Shown here one piece after another: positions 10,991 through 21,959 of a stretch of DNA of 64,000 nucleotides; the stretch's first letter is position 1, and each line of letters starts with the position of its first letter. The DNA is from Rugalucina vietnamica. Taxonomy: Eukaryota; Mollusca; Bivalvia; Lucinida; Lucinidae. A model generated the notes under the pieces. It was given only the letters and a program-made list of their open reading frames with translations. It ran no database searches and had not been told where the DNA came from. A program made the translations under genes and the position numbers. Location: the NCBI GenBank assembly GCA_964017185.1, contig OZ024878.1, positions 18,231,851-18,295,850 of the forward strand, in the 5' to 3' direction.

Positions 10991-12885
10991 TTACAGGTAT
11001 ATGACCTGACTAGCCGGAACAGTAAATGTGAACTCTGTCACAAACTCATTACTATTGAATCTCTCTGGTCTTCTCCTGTTTCTCTGAGGTCTACTACTCA
11101 GTTGTTTGTTCTGGTCTGAGTCACCTGCTCTGTTTGTTGGAGGCTTGAGGCCACCTTGTCCCCGTGTCCGCCGCATGGGAATCACATATGGTTCTGGCCT
11201 TGTTGGTTCATCTTCTTCATCTTCTTCAGCTGAAGACTGACTACTACTTTCATCATGATCAGACACTGGTTCTGGTGTAGCACCTATCTGTTGATGTTCG
11301 TCCAGATCTGTTTTCTCTGGCTGTTTCTTTTCAGGTGTGTGTGTCCGCGGGCACGGCAACCCAGTGAATGGCAACAACATGTTGCGGTGGAGAACTCTTG
11401 GTTTAGACCCAGGAGAATTTTCCTTCACCACTTCAAACACTGGAATAGCTGGTACTGGTTGGTTTCTAACCACGTAGAGACAGTGTTCCCACAAATCTGC
11501 CAGCTTTTGCTTCCCACGAAGACCCACATTCTTCACTAGAACGCGATCACCTACTTCCAGATTCGTGTATCTGACTTTGTCATCATTGTAGCCTTTCTGT
11601 CTGTCAGCACTCTTTCTCGCTTCTGATGATGCAGTATCATAAGCAAAGGCCATCCGTTTTTTTAGTTTGTCGACGTAGTCTTGTCGGCTTCTGACCTGTT
11701 GTTGGCTCTGTGGTAAGCCCAGGAAAGCATCGACAGCTAAACGTGGATGACGCCCAAACATCAGGTAGAATGGAGAATAGCCCGTGCTATCATGAGTAGC
11801 TGCGTTGTAGGCATGAGTGAGAGTGGACAGGTGTGACTTCCAATCAGCTTTCTGGTTGTCCTGGAGCGTTCCCAGCATATTCAACAATGTCCGGTTGAAT
11901 CTCTCAACCATGCCATTCCCCATCGGATGATAGGGTGTAGTGCGGGTCTTCTTCATTCCTGTAAGGTCGCAGAGGCTCTTGATCAACTTCGACTCGAAGT
12001 TGGCTCCCTGGTCACTATGGATTCTGGCCGGAAACCCATAGTGGACGAAGAAATTCTCGTAGAGAAGTCGAGCAGTTGTGTGTGCCGTCTGGTTTCTCGC
12101 TGGAATGGCTTGGGCATATCGCGTAAAATGGTCGGTAATCACGAGCACATTTTCGATGCCTCCTTTGGATGGTTCAATGGTCAGGTAGTCTATGCAAACT
12201 ACTCAAACTACTTCCATGGGTGCGGTAGACGTGATGTTGACGAGGTCTGCAGCTCTGGTAGGTAGGACTTTCCTGCGGATGCATCGATCACATCTCTTGA
12301 TCATCTTTTCGACGTAGGTGTCCATCCCAGGCCAGTAAACCCGTCTCTTCATCAGACTAAGAGTTCTGTCTCTGCCTTGGTGTCCCATGTCATCATGATA
12401 TGCCTTGAAAATATCTTCTCTGAATCTTGCTGGCAGTACTAGTTGCTGGCTATCTTGTCCTTGGAGTGTGGAACATCTCAACAGAATATCGTTTTCAATC
12501 TTGAATCTGTCCCACTCCTTGATATAGCGCTTGTCCAAGTTCAGAGTCTCTGCCTGCTTGCTATCTGGTCTTTGGCCACTAATGATGAAGTCAAGAATGA
12601 GACATATCTCTCTGTCATCTCGTTGAGCTTTGATCCAGTCTTGCTTCGAAAGAGCAGTCAATCGAAGAAGCTCCTGAGGAATGTCTTCATCACCAGCTTG
12701 GTTGCCTTCAGAGGTAGTCGCTGTCAAGCTATCTATATATGGATGCTCTTCAACGCTGGCATTAACTGACTGGGAAATTGCTTTAAGAATTTCTGGAAAC
12801 TGAACTCCTTCTGTTGGTTCTGTAGATTCCACCTTTCTCGACAATCCATCGGCGTCTCTGTTTGAAATTCCACTTCTATATGTAA
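10991..12885 (-). pseudogene. Gypsy integrase region of pol
   Basis: Begins with RSGISNRDADGLSRK, the linker after RNase H. An HHCC zinc finger (HDDMGHQGR ... CDRCIRRK) follows, then the catalytic core with CIDYL, HSDQGANF and GMVERFNRTL supplying the D, D and E, and a C-terminal GDRVLVKNVGLRGKQKL domain. An in-frame TGA at about 12203-12205 separates the zinc finger from the core. The local sequence reads as a short tandem duplication of GTAGTTTGA, which adds the stop. The tail is acidic and Ser-rich. The enzyme would insert the cDNA into host DNA. Confidence 0.88.
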
Positions 12886-13498
12886 AGGTACAAGTAGGCA
12901 AAGATCAGGAAAAGGCGCAATCAGAAAAAGATTCCCACTCCAAAAACCGAGGTGGGAAAAAAACCAAACCAACAATCAGGCACCCACACCATGAAACATA
13001 TCGTAAGCCGAATGAGCAGCTATTTTCCCAATAGGTGGCCACTCAGTTACCTTAACTAAAAATATGAAAACATACATAAGGCGACAACAGCACAAAAAAT
13101 GTTATACACCAAGACATAAAACAAAAAGAACCACCACAGAAGTATCGACTTGGAACAATCAGTAACACAAAGTTACTGACGGGCTTAAACCGGTTTTACA
13201 TGGCCATAACCTCACCCTCAGCTTCTGCAGTGGTTCATAACATTTAGTTAGTCATTTGGTCCTCGTGTTGAATCTCTAACTAGTCAATGAATCATCAAGA
13301 ACAAACAAATAAATCATGATAAACATCCTGATGAATCAAAACCCAGGACTCACAGACTGAGTAAGCTGCCTGACGATGGAGATCCCTGGGCGCCGAATAA
13401 CCTACTAACTCCAGAGCAAAAGAAAAACACCAGTTGGACCCCGGTGGGCCAAGCAACAGACAAGAAGCTCCGGCCCCAACCAACTAAAATGAATAGCT
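12886..13498 (-). other. Penelope-like 3' UTR
   Basis: Non-coding tail after the RT stop. Truncated relatives are found at 38490, 53300, 61608 and 62367. It contains partly complementary stretches (GAGTCCT and CGAGGAC in the sense strand). Confidence 0.6.
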
Positions 13499-14965
13499 TT
13501 ATGTCGGGGCCATCATAGAGTCTGACGCCCGACCCACCGGCGTGCAATTAAAGAAGGCAGCATAGTTATCAACCATGATTGGGTTAAAAACTAAGCATGC
13601 AGACTGTCGCATAACATTTAAGTTATAACCTACACGTCTGTAACGTGTTATGATTTTTCTGAACTGAAAAGAAAAATCATTAATTCCTTTAAGTTTCTTA
13701 AATTTGTAAACCAAGTCACCATAAAATTCAGGTTCCGAAAGGCCCTCACTTAAAAGCGTCTTTAACCCAACATTATATTTGGAAATCAATTCATAGTGTC
13801 TACGATAAAATTTAGAAAATGTTTTTCGAAGTTTATGATACCGATAGCCCTGTTGGAGAAGTTTTGCCGTTAAACATTTATTTCGAGCGTTGAAGTCTGC
13901 AACATGATTGCAGACTCTAGCAAACCTGATAAGTTGCGAAATGTATACACCATAAGAAGCACGACGAGGAACGTCACCATCCAAAAAGGGAAAATTTACT
14001 ATATTAAAATCAAAGTCATCGCGCTTATCATAAATTTTAGAAGAAACAAATCCATTTGCAACAGAAAGATGTAGATCTAAAAAGGGGGCTTCAGTATCTG
14101 TGATATTGGCTTTGTTCAACTGAAGTTCAGGTGGATAAATTTGATTGACCATACCTTCAAAATAAGGGTTGTCAATGTTCAAAAGGTCATCGAGGTACCT
14201 AGATGTGGAATTAAAAGCCTCGATAACATCAGCTTGATTATCATGGTTAAGAGAATCCATGAAATCTCTTTCGTAGCAGTATAAAAATAAATCAGCTACG
14301 ATAGGTGCGCAATTTGTACCCATCGGAATTCCAACAATTTGTCTGTACAACTTGGTCCCAAATCTAATATAAATATTATCAAGGAGATAGGATAAGGCAT
14401 CGCATACATTCTGACATGACCAAAGTGTATACCGACTTTGGTCAGAGGAAGTGAAAAAAGCCTTTCTGTCATTACATGCCAAATAAAGTGAACCATAGTT
14501 TTTAATGCCCTTTTGAAGGTCCACTCTATCAAATCCAGAAGTTTTTCTTTTATTAGATTATGTGGTAATGTTGTATACAGAGTAGAAAAATCATATGTGG
14601 ACAAGCTTGTCGCACGGAACCCTCTACACTTAAATTTACTAAGCACCTCACCAGAATTTTTAATTGACCAAAACCAATTTTTATTTGAAGTTTCATACAC
14701 TGTCTCACAGTATCTTATAACATGAGATTTGATAGCAGTAAGACAGGAAGTTAATAATTTAGAAAGTTCAGTGGTAGTACAAGAGCTAGAATTTGCAATA
14801 AATCTAGCTTTCTATGGTCTTTTGTGAAGCTTAGGTAACCAATACATCGTAGGAAGTTTGTCTTGGCCTTCATTGACACAAACAGAAAACTTAACAGGTA
14901 AATCGTTTAAGTGGGCATTAACTACAGACACCTCATCAGTATCTGTCTCCAGATCAGCCATGGTA
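13499..14965 (-). pseudogene. Penelope-like reverse transcriptase, C-terminal part
   Basis: After the inserted LTR element the frame resumes with LPTMYWLPKLHKRP, a stop (TAG near 14813), then FRATSLSTYDFSTLYTTLP. A frameshift near 14515 leads into the main 341-codon frame. That frame carries VGIPMGTNCAPIVADLFLYC and the catalytic STSRYLDDLLNIDN, followed by an RT thumb region (SYGVYISQLIRFARVCNHV, FYGDLVYKFKKL). It ends CTPVGRASDSM. No GIY-YIG domain follows. Similar proteins are widespread in aquatic invertebrates. Confidence 0.75.
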
Positions 14966-14970
14966 CCATC

Positions 14971-15174
14971 TGTTAAAGTTGAACAAGACTAAATACTCTG
15001 AGAGTTACATATTTAATATTCACTATGGCAGACATAAAAGACATCAAGTAATTAGACGTAACGTCATTATCATGACGTTGTGACATCACAATAAGCAAAA
15101 GGGAAGTAATTGTATTAAGTTAAAGTTCTTTATGAGTAGTTTCCCTTATAACATAAACATTATAAACATTAACA
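14971..15174 (-). repeat. 3' LTR of gag-only element
   Basis: 204 bp. One difference from its partner (TTCTTTATGAG here, TTCTTAATGAG there), so the insertion is recent. Confidence 0.88.
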
Positions 15175-15183
15175 TTAATTATA

Positions 15184-15199
15184 CTTTCTTCTTCTTTTT
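15184..15199 (-). promoter_or_regulatory. Polypurine tract
   Basis: Minus strand AAAAAGAAGAAGAAAG, nine bases from the 3' LTR; a fitting primer for plus-strand DNA synthesis. Confidence 0.6.
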
Positions 15200-15782
15200 G
15201 GTTATAGATTGAAAAAGAAAATCTATATTGCAAACAAGTTTAAAAAGTAGAATTGAAAAGTGAATTTAAGTAAAAGTGAAGAAAAATAAATTAGAATGAT
15301 GTATAATATGAATTGTCTTAGCAATGTCATACCTCCAAAAGAAACAAATAAGCAATGACCATGCTATCAGCATATTTGTCCTCTGTGACCCATTGCAATT
15401 TGCATATTTGTGCAATTTGTGATCAGAACTTTCTCCTAATTAAACTGTGTATTCTCTGTTTTCATATTTTAAAAAAAATGGCCCTATTTAATTTACTACT
15501 CATTCGGAACTTGTCATTTGTCATTATCCATTTTATCCCTAGTATGAATTTCAGAATCTTACACTTTTATTTTTAAACGTGTAAAAGGATTATTAGTCAT
15601 TCCCATTCTGATAAACACATATTACGATGAGCTACAAATACAATTATAAGCCCCACCATTTTTCCTCAGTCAATATAAACGTGACCAACGAGTGTAGTTT
15701 AGCCCTCCGTATTTTACATCACCCATATGTTTCACACATTTTGTTTGCTAGTCACTAGTATATGGAATACAATGTAAATTGT

Positions 15783-17132
15783 TCATTTCCTAACATTCAG
15801 TGCATCTTCAAAACATCTGTGACTGCTGCAACCATTTGGTAACTTCCAGCATTCACCATACATGTCCATACTATAACCCAAATTCCTGGCCTGGCCACAC
15901 CACCTTGGGTTCTCAGCCCGCTGAATCCTCGACCCAACTTCTGTCTCCACCCTCTTTGCACCTCTGTAGTCCAGTTTGCTCGTTGATTTTATCTTTGAAT
16001 TAAACGCCCCTCTCCCATATTTAACTTGAAATGTTAAATTCAGTTCAGATTCTACAGGTTTCGCAGAATTATCATGTGACACTTTGTTGCTGGAAAACCC
16101 AATCGCATATTTAGAACATGTGTATACATCAGCACAAGCTTTGTTTCTCCTTTTGCCACAATTTTCATTCATGCTCTTATAACCCCCAGTATCATAAAGT
16201 GCAGAGTTGTTGGTATTCACCCTTTTAGTTCCCTCGAAGTAGCCCATTGGCCAAACCTCCTTTTTACAGTATTTCACTTTCTTCATATTTTCCCAGCTGT
16301 CTGGACAATCCACTAATAGATGCCTAAAAGACCCACAAGAATAACACCTGATAGGTCGACCATTTATGCCCAGTGGATTTCTTCTCCTGATAAAAGTCAC
16401 GTTTGTGTCACTCTTTCTATGTGAACCTCCACAAATACGTCTTACACCTCCTTTGTTATAGAGCACCTCTGTTGTCTTCTGAACTTGCTTATTTTTCTCC
16501 CTTAAGTTACATGTTGAAACCAGTGCCTGAACATCCTCACTTTTCTCCACTTTACTGGACTCCAATGATTTGCTTTGTTTTTCTGTTGACATGTTTTCTC
16601 CTACAAATTTCTTAAGTGACAATTTAGCTTCCTCATACAATCTTGCTTTGTTTTCATAGTTTAATCCAGTGAGAACTAAAAGTTTTTCCATGTGATTAAT
16701 TTTTGATTTCTGAATTAATTTGAAGGCCAAAATTTCGGATGGTAATTTCATATTTTTCTTCTCTATTTTTCTGTATTTCATATCATAGTTAGCTATAAAA
16801 TTATTAATTGTTTGCCCGTCAACCCTTTCATAATTTTCGAAGTCATAAAACTTTTCAATACTGTCACTGAGATCATCCTTTCCCAAGTGTTCATCAAGAA
16901 ATGTTACCAACACGCTAAATCCATTTTCTTTCTTCAAGTCCTCTAGTGGCAACTGGTCAAATACTTTGTCTCTTATCTGGGTGTCATCCTCTTCTGGAAG
17001 GGATAGTGCTACAGCAATTGCTTGTTTACTTGCATCTAAATCAGTTATTTCTTTCCACGCTAAAAGTTCTTGTTTATACCGCTCATAATTCTTTTTGTTG
17101 TTGTAAACTGGAGGTTTTATTGTAATTGTCAT
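15783..17132 (-). CDS. Gag-like protein with zinc knuckle, intact
   Basis: 449 codons without interruption. The N-terminal ~180 residues (TIKPPVYNNKKNYERYKQEL, then VALSLPEEDD, FLDEHLGKDDLSDSIEKF, LPSEILAFKLIQKSKI) form an alpha-helical capsid-like region of a type seen in animal retroelements. A CCHC knuckle, CYSCGSFRHLLVDC (C-x2-C-x4-H-x4-C), lies near residue 265. The rest is basic and low in hydrophobic residues. It should form particles and bind RNA. The intact frame in an otherwise non-autonomous element, together with near-identical LTRs, suggests Gag itself is selected or that the insertion is very young. Confidence 0.8.
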   Translation of the reverse strand: MTITIKPPVYNNKKNYERYKQELLAWKEITDLDASKQAIAVALSLPEEDDTQIRDKVFDQLPLEDLKKENGFSVLVTFLDEHLGKDDLSDSIEKFYDFENYERVDGQTINNFIANYDMKYRKIEKKNMKLPSEILAFKLIQKSKINHMEKLLVLTGLNYENKARLYEEAKLSLKKFVGENMSTEKQSKSLESSKVEKSEDVQALVSTCNLREKNKQVQKTTEVLYNKGGVRRICGGSHRKSDTNVTFIRRRNPLGINGRPIRCYSCGSFRHLLVDCPDSWENMKKVKYCKKEVWPMGYFEGTKRVNTNNSALYDTGGYKSMNENCGKRRNKACADVYTCSKYAIGFSSNKVSHDNSAKPVESELNLTFQVKYGRGAFNSKIKSTSKLDYRGAKRVETEVGSRIQRAENPRWCGQARNLGYSMDMYGECWKLPNGCSSHRCFEDALNVRK

Positions 17133-17265
17133 ATTTAATTTCCACTACTGTTACCATCACCCTTGAAAACTTATCTTCTTAGTCCTGTAACTTCACCATT
17201 TCACTCTTTGCTGTCCACACTGTATTCCAAACAGTCTCCCATATCTGTAAGGACCTTTTGGTACG

Positions 17266-17276
17266 CTCTGCTACCA
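17266..17276 (-). promoter_or_regulatory. Primer binding site, initiator tRNA-Met
   Basis: Minus strand TGGTAGCAGAG, two bases after the 5' LTR. It is complementary to the CUCUGCUACCA 3' end of animal initiator tRNA-Met (tRNA sequence recalled, not searched). Confidence 0.7.
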
Positions 17277-17278
17277 TT

Positions 17279-17482
17279 TGTTAAAGTTGAACAAGACTAA
17301 ATACTCTGAGAGTTACATATTTAATATTCACTATGGCAGACATAAAAGACATCAAGTAATTAGACGTAACGTCATTATCATGACGTTGTGACATCACAAT
17401 AAGCAAAAGGGAAGTAATTGTATTAAGTTAAAGTTCTTAATGAGTAGTTTCCCTTATAACATAAACATTATAAACATTAACA
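17279..17482 (-). repeat. 5' LTR of gag-only element
   Basis: 204 bp, in direct orientation with 14971-15174. It contains a TGACGT palindrome region (ATCATGACGTTGTGACATCA) that could act as a promoter element. Confidence 0.88.
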
Positions 17483-17487
17483 CCATC

Positions 17488-18597
17488 AAGCTCCTGTTTT
17501 AAGGTGTTAACGTAGTGAAGCCTACAAACGACAACAACATTGTTTGCGGCTTTATCTGCCGGAACCAAGACATACTTTCTATGAAATTCTTGGATACCCT
17601 GCTTCAAATGCCTAAATGACGATTTGGGTTTAGGAGGTAAAAAATTAGTATTTTGTGAATAAAACTTAATACGTTTATCCACGATAGTGATGATACTTCT
17701 TTTCCATTCTTTAAGAGCATTATCCTCAACACCCTCTCGTTTACACCATCGATTACCGAAATCATTTAATGCAGATGAAATCTCCTCTCTACATTTGTCG
17801 AAATTAATGTAGGAAGGGAATCTATATTTCGGACCTTTAGAAACAATTTTGCGAATTCTAGAATCCGAAATTATTTTTAAATTTCCAGTAACAATATGTC
17901 CAGCGGGTTGATAAACATATTTTGAATCTTTACAATCTCAAGACTTAGGAGTATTAGCATGGATATCAAGATCAGAAACAAGTTTATTGAAGTTAAAAAT
18001 TGTATTTCTGATTGTTTTGTTATATTTGTAACAAATAATAGGAGGTTCTGAATTTTGGAAGTAGGTAGGTATAGACTGTATCACTGATTTATCCTGGAAT
18101 ATGCTTGGTAAATCAATAAAGTCAATTCCTTTATTGATGAAAGGAATTTTAATAAAACTTCTAATGTGATTAGATTCGGAATCGATAAATGGACGAAGAG
18201 CATGCTGAGTATAACATCTTGTTAACAGTGCAGCGTCATACATTTGATGATTTCTATCGTAAAATCTATTAGCCTCTGTGTCCAAGGAACGCAATGCAGC
18301 AATAGGTAGAGAACTAAGATACGACAGCATTGGATGTCGACCGTGAATCCTTAGTTTAACAGCTAAATCATTAAGAGAAATGTTCAATTTCAATGCAGCG
18401 CACCGTTTACGTTTGTCATTACCCTTTTTCCGTATACCATGAGATCTAGATTTACGTTTACGAGAGTCCGAAAGTGTAAGTACATCAAAATCGGGCATTT
18501 TGGAAATATTGCCTTCATGGTAAATGTTGTCGTTAAATCCCAGTGGAAACAGGTAATATTTCATCCCAATTCGGAGTGTCTGCGTACGGTCGCACAC
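17488..18597 (-). pseudogene. Penelope-like protein, N-terminal part
   Basis: Likely starts at the Met of MKYYLFPLGFN near 18565. A basic region (SDSRKRKSRSHGIRKKGNDK) may bind nucleic acid, and is followed by YDAALLTRCYTQHALRPF and IPFINKGIDFIDLPSIF. An in-frame TGA at 17938-17940 interrupts it. The frame then continues through KYVYQPAGHIVTGNL and YVLVPADKAANNVVVVCRLH to the LTR-element insertion, and resumes beyond it at 14965. The PADKAANNVVVVC block precedes the RT core in this protein type. Confidence 0.7.
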
Positions 18598-19135
18598 ACT
18601 CCACTACTGGATTTTCTGCGCATGGGACTCCACTACTGGATTTTCTGCGCATGTAACTAATGTTTCAGGTATCTGTACGCAGAAACTCCAGACCTCGTGA
18701 TGTGCGCATGTACGCAAAATCCTTATAGAGACGCGGAGTATATGTGCGTATGGTCGCAGAAACTCCACTACTGGATTTTCTGCGCATGATATTCAATTAC
18801 TGGATTTTCTGCGCATGTAACTAATGTTTCAGGTATCTGTACCAGAAACTCCAGACCTCGTATGTGCGCATGGTCGCAGAAACTCCACTACTGGATTTTC
18901 TGCGCATGGTATTCAATTACTGGATTTTCTGCGCATGTAAGTAATGTTTCAGGTATACGTACGCAGAAACTCCATACCTCGCAATATGCGCATATACGCA
19001 CAATCCTTATAGAGAAGCGGAGTATATGTGCGTATGGTAGAAACTCCACTAATGGATTTTCTGCGCATGGGACTCCACTACCGGATTTTCTGCGTATGTT
19101 TCCTAAATTTTAGATATATACACGCAGAACTTGAA
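18598..19135. repeat. Tandem repeats in 5' region of Penelope-like element
   Basis: Units around CTACTGGATTTTCTGCGCAT recur about eight times, grouped in longer blocks of ~120-160 bp with GTAACTAATGTTTCAGGTAT between. This is unlike the rest of the element and may be a promoter or 5' UTR array. Confidence 0.7.
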
Positions 19136-19677
19136 CTCTGCCGAAAATAAATTAAGAGGTGTCACCCTTAAAGTAGGTAATAAATTTTGATAATTGTTAG
19201 TTGAATGAGGAATCCGTACAGTAGACGCGGCATGCAACCTAAGGGGAGTTAATGTAATTCCTAATCTTTTTGTGATAGTCATAGTTGGGAGTATTGTGTT
19301 GATACTGCCAAAAGAAGCGCGACACTCATACCGGTTATAGAATCAATAATGCACTTAATCGTAATGCAAAATCTTTCGAATGAAAGAAAAAGGTATAACC
19401 GAAACCCACACCTCAGGTCCATGTCTAATACAAGTCCATGGATAGAAACGTAAGAATCGCTTATACAACGAGATACGAGTGACGGTCAACTAATGACCTT
19501 CAATACGGTATCGAAGAGTTGTGGTAGTTAGAGATAGGAAAATACAAACTGATTGCAAGCAATCCCTGAGGATTGGAAAAATAAGAGCATTAAATGGATG
19601 TACTGGGAGACTTTTTAGGGCCGCCACACGGCACAACCACAAGAACTCTGATATAAAAAGGTACAAGTAGGCAAAGA
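19136..19677 (-). other. Penelope-like 5' end
   Basis: No coding. It contains GACTTTTTAGGGCCGCCACA (about 19609), shared with the 2318-2786 repeat, and ends in the short terminal direct repeat. Confidence 0.5.
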
Positions 19678-20930
19678 TTCTATATGTAAGGCTGAAGTTG
19701 TAGGAGGACAATGCTGCGACCCATCGTTGACCAGTTGCGTCTAGTTTAGCTGACGTCAAAACGTAGGTAAGCGGATTGTTGTCTGTCAGGGCCTCAAACT
19801 TCGAACCGTACAAATAGTCATGAAATTTGTCTGTCACCGCCCATTTCAATGCCAGAAATTCCAACTTATGCGCCGGGTAATTCTTTTCGGCAGGCTTCAG
19901 ACTTCTGCTGGCATAAGCTACCACACGATCTATTCCATCTTGAGTCTGGTACAACACAGCTCCAAGACCTGATGTTGAAGCGTCTGTGTGTAGCTTGAAA
20001 GGAAGTCTGTAATCGGCATAAGCAAGGACTGGTGGTTCTGTCAACTTGTCTATCACTGTTTCAAAAGCAGTTTGTTGTTCGTTTCCCCATACGAATGGTG
20101 GTGGTTTGTTGTTGCCTTTATGATCTTTCACAGCAGCTTTGTTGGTTGAATGTCCGATTAGCAGGTCGTTGAGAGGACGTACTATAGAAGCATATCCTTT
20201 GACAAATCTTCTATAGTATCCAGTGAAGCCCAGAAACATTCGAACCTCTTTAACTGTCTTGGGTACTGGCCAGGTCTTGACGGCATCGATCTTGCTAGGG
20301 TCTGTCTGTATGCCCTCTTGTGAGACAACATGTCCAAGGTAGGTGACTTCTCTCTTGAAGAATTCGCACTTGGATGCCTTTAGCTTCAAGTTGTTTCTTT
20401 TCAGTCTATTGAACACCGCTTCCAGTCGATCGACGTGCTCTTCGAAGGTTGAGGAGAAAACTACTATATCATCCAGATATATCAGGCAATCTCGGAGATT
20501 TATGTCTCCCATGCTTCTTTCCATCAGCCGCTGGAAGGTTGCTGGCGCGTTACAAAGGCCGAAAGGCATCCTGTTGAACTCGAAGAAGCCGAGCGTTCCC
20601 ACCTTGAATGCTGTCTTAGCCTTGTCTTCTTCTCTGACCTCTACCTGCCAGTACCCACTGCGAAGGTCGAGCTTCGAAAAATACTTCGAGCCTGCTAACA
20701 GATGCAGTGAATCCTCGATCCGGGGTATAGCATAAGCGTCCTTGATAGTGCGATTGTTAAGTTTTCTATAGTCGACGCAAAATCTGATGGTTCCGTCCTT
20801 TTTACGCACTATCACAACATTTGAAGAGAATGGACTCTCGCTGTTCCTGATGACACCAGCATTCAACATTTCTTGAAGATGTTCTCTGACTTCTGTTATG
20901 ATGCCAGGTGGAATCCGTCTATGTGGATCT
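19678..20930 (-). pseudogene. Gypsy reverse transcriptase and RNase H
   Basis: Contains FSSNVVIVRKKDGTIRFCVD, PFGLCNAPATFQRLME and the catalytic LIYLDDIVVF. Next come YLGHVVSQEGIQTDPSKI and FLGFTGYYRRFVKGYAS, then RNase H with FKLHTDASTSGLGAVLYQ, ending at LTYR where the Penelope-like element is inserted. A one-base loss near 20930 separates it from the protease frame upstream. It would copy the element's RNA into DNA. Confidence 0.9.
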
Positions 20931-21867
20931 TTGACGGTTCTTCGTTGTTAAGTTTAATGTGATGTTCCACAAGCTTGGTGCGTCCTATGTCTAAATCTCC
21001 TTTAGAAAATATGCTGTTCCACTTTCTAAACAATTTCTCAGCTAGATCTTTCTGTTCTCCATTCAGATCTGATTCATCTAGATTTACTCCTGTAGGTAAC
21101 TCTGACTCTTGTTCTTCTATTCTTTGTGAAGCCATCCTAGCACTATTTTCTACCTTCTGATCAATTTCTAAATCTGCTTCTCTCAGAACCTTTACTTCTT
21201 GAAGCTCACAAAGCACTGTTTGAGGTGTCACTGTCATGGTTTTAGCTGACATATTAAAAACTCGAACTGGAACTCGTTGGTATGATCCTGCTTTATGCAA
21301 CGCTACTACCCGCGGACACACACCCAATCTACTTGTAGCTGTTTCTGTGTTCTCTGTAACTGCTGACTCAGCATTCCTTATCTTTCTTACTAATCCAGAG
21401 AAAGTTACTGTTTGCATTGGCGCAATATCCACATTGTATTTATTGGTAGATTTTACATATCCAACAAATCCTTTGTGAAGGGAGATGAAAGCATTCTGCC
21501 ATTCTGTTGGTACATTACTATCTGTACACTGATCCACTTTTGCCTCTCTTATCACATTTGTTCCTATAATTAACGGCACTTGTGAGTTGTATCGTGTATT
21601 AGGAACCACTAACGCCAGTGTGTGAATAGGTGTTGTCTGAAAGGGTACTTCAACTGTAACCGCAACACAACACAGGTAATCCAACTCCTTTCCATCTGGT
21701 CCATGAACAACAAGATTAAAATCTTGGATTTGAACTTCAGGTGGAGGAGGGTCCAAAGTCCTGTAGAATTCTTCACACACTGTTGTTACTTGTGAACCAC
21801 TGTCGATCAGTCCTAATGCTTCTTTCCCACAAAATGTAACAAGAGATTCATTGGAATTGCCGATCAA
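20931..21867 (-). pseudogene. Gypsy protease region
   Basis: Contains GLIDSGSQVTTVCEEF, the Asp-Ser-Gly active site of a retropepsin, near residue 17 of the open frame. PLIIGTNVIREAKV follows, then a long linker (CPRVVALHKAGSYQRVPVRV) before RT. It would cleave the polyprotein. It joins RT after the frameshift near 20930, and a 92-bp gap containing a GTA repeat lies between it and the gag frame. Confidence 0.8.
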
Positions 21868-21959
21868 CTTTGACCTCGGGTAACTCTCTGTGTCATTGGG
21901 ATCTGTAGTAGTAGTAGTAGTAGTACAGTCTTCAGCTGATCCCGCGTTGAAGACTTCTC

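Larger units (their letters stand above)
14971..17482 (-). mobile_element. Gag-only LTR retrotransposon
   Basis: 2512 bp with two 204-bp LTRs (14971-15174 and 17279-17482) starting TG and ending CA, differing at one base by my reading. The 5-bp target duplication CCATC is at 14966-14970 and 17483-17487. A primer site matching animal initiator tRNA-Met follows the 5' LTR and a purine tract precedes the 3' LTR. The only gene is an intact gag-like ORF. There is no protease, RT or integrase, so the element must borrow them. The Met-tRNA primer is typical of Ty1/copia elements. Confidence 0.88.
12886..19677 (-). mobile_element. Penelope-like retroelement inserted in gypsy pol
   Basis: Flanked by a 12-bp target duplication TTCTATATGTAA (12874-12885 and 19678-19689). 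Removing the element plus one duplicate restores the gypsy reading frame exactly. Both ends carry the same short direct repeat AGGTACAAGTAGGCAAAGA. It codes on the minus strand for one long RT protein, interrupted by the 2.5-kb LTR element at 14971-17482. A tandem-repeat 5' region (18598-19135) precedes the gene. Assignment to Penelope-like elements rests on the RT type and long target duplication. No GIY-YIG endonuclease is visible. Confidence 0.65.

Noticed and set aside
13260..13350. Possible hammerhead ribozyme in the Penelope-like 3' UTR
   Set aside because: Penelope-like elements often carry one, and CTGATGA occurs at about 13328 (+ strand), but I found no matching GAAA and no closing stems.
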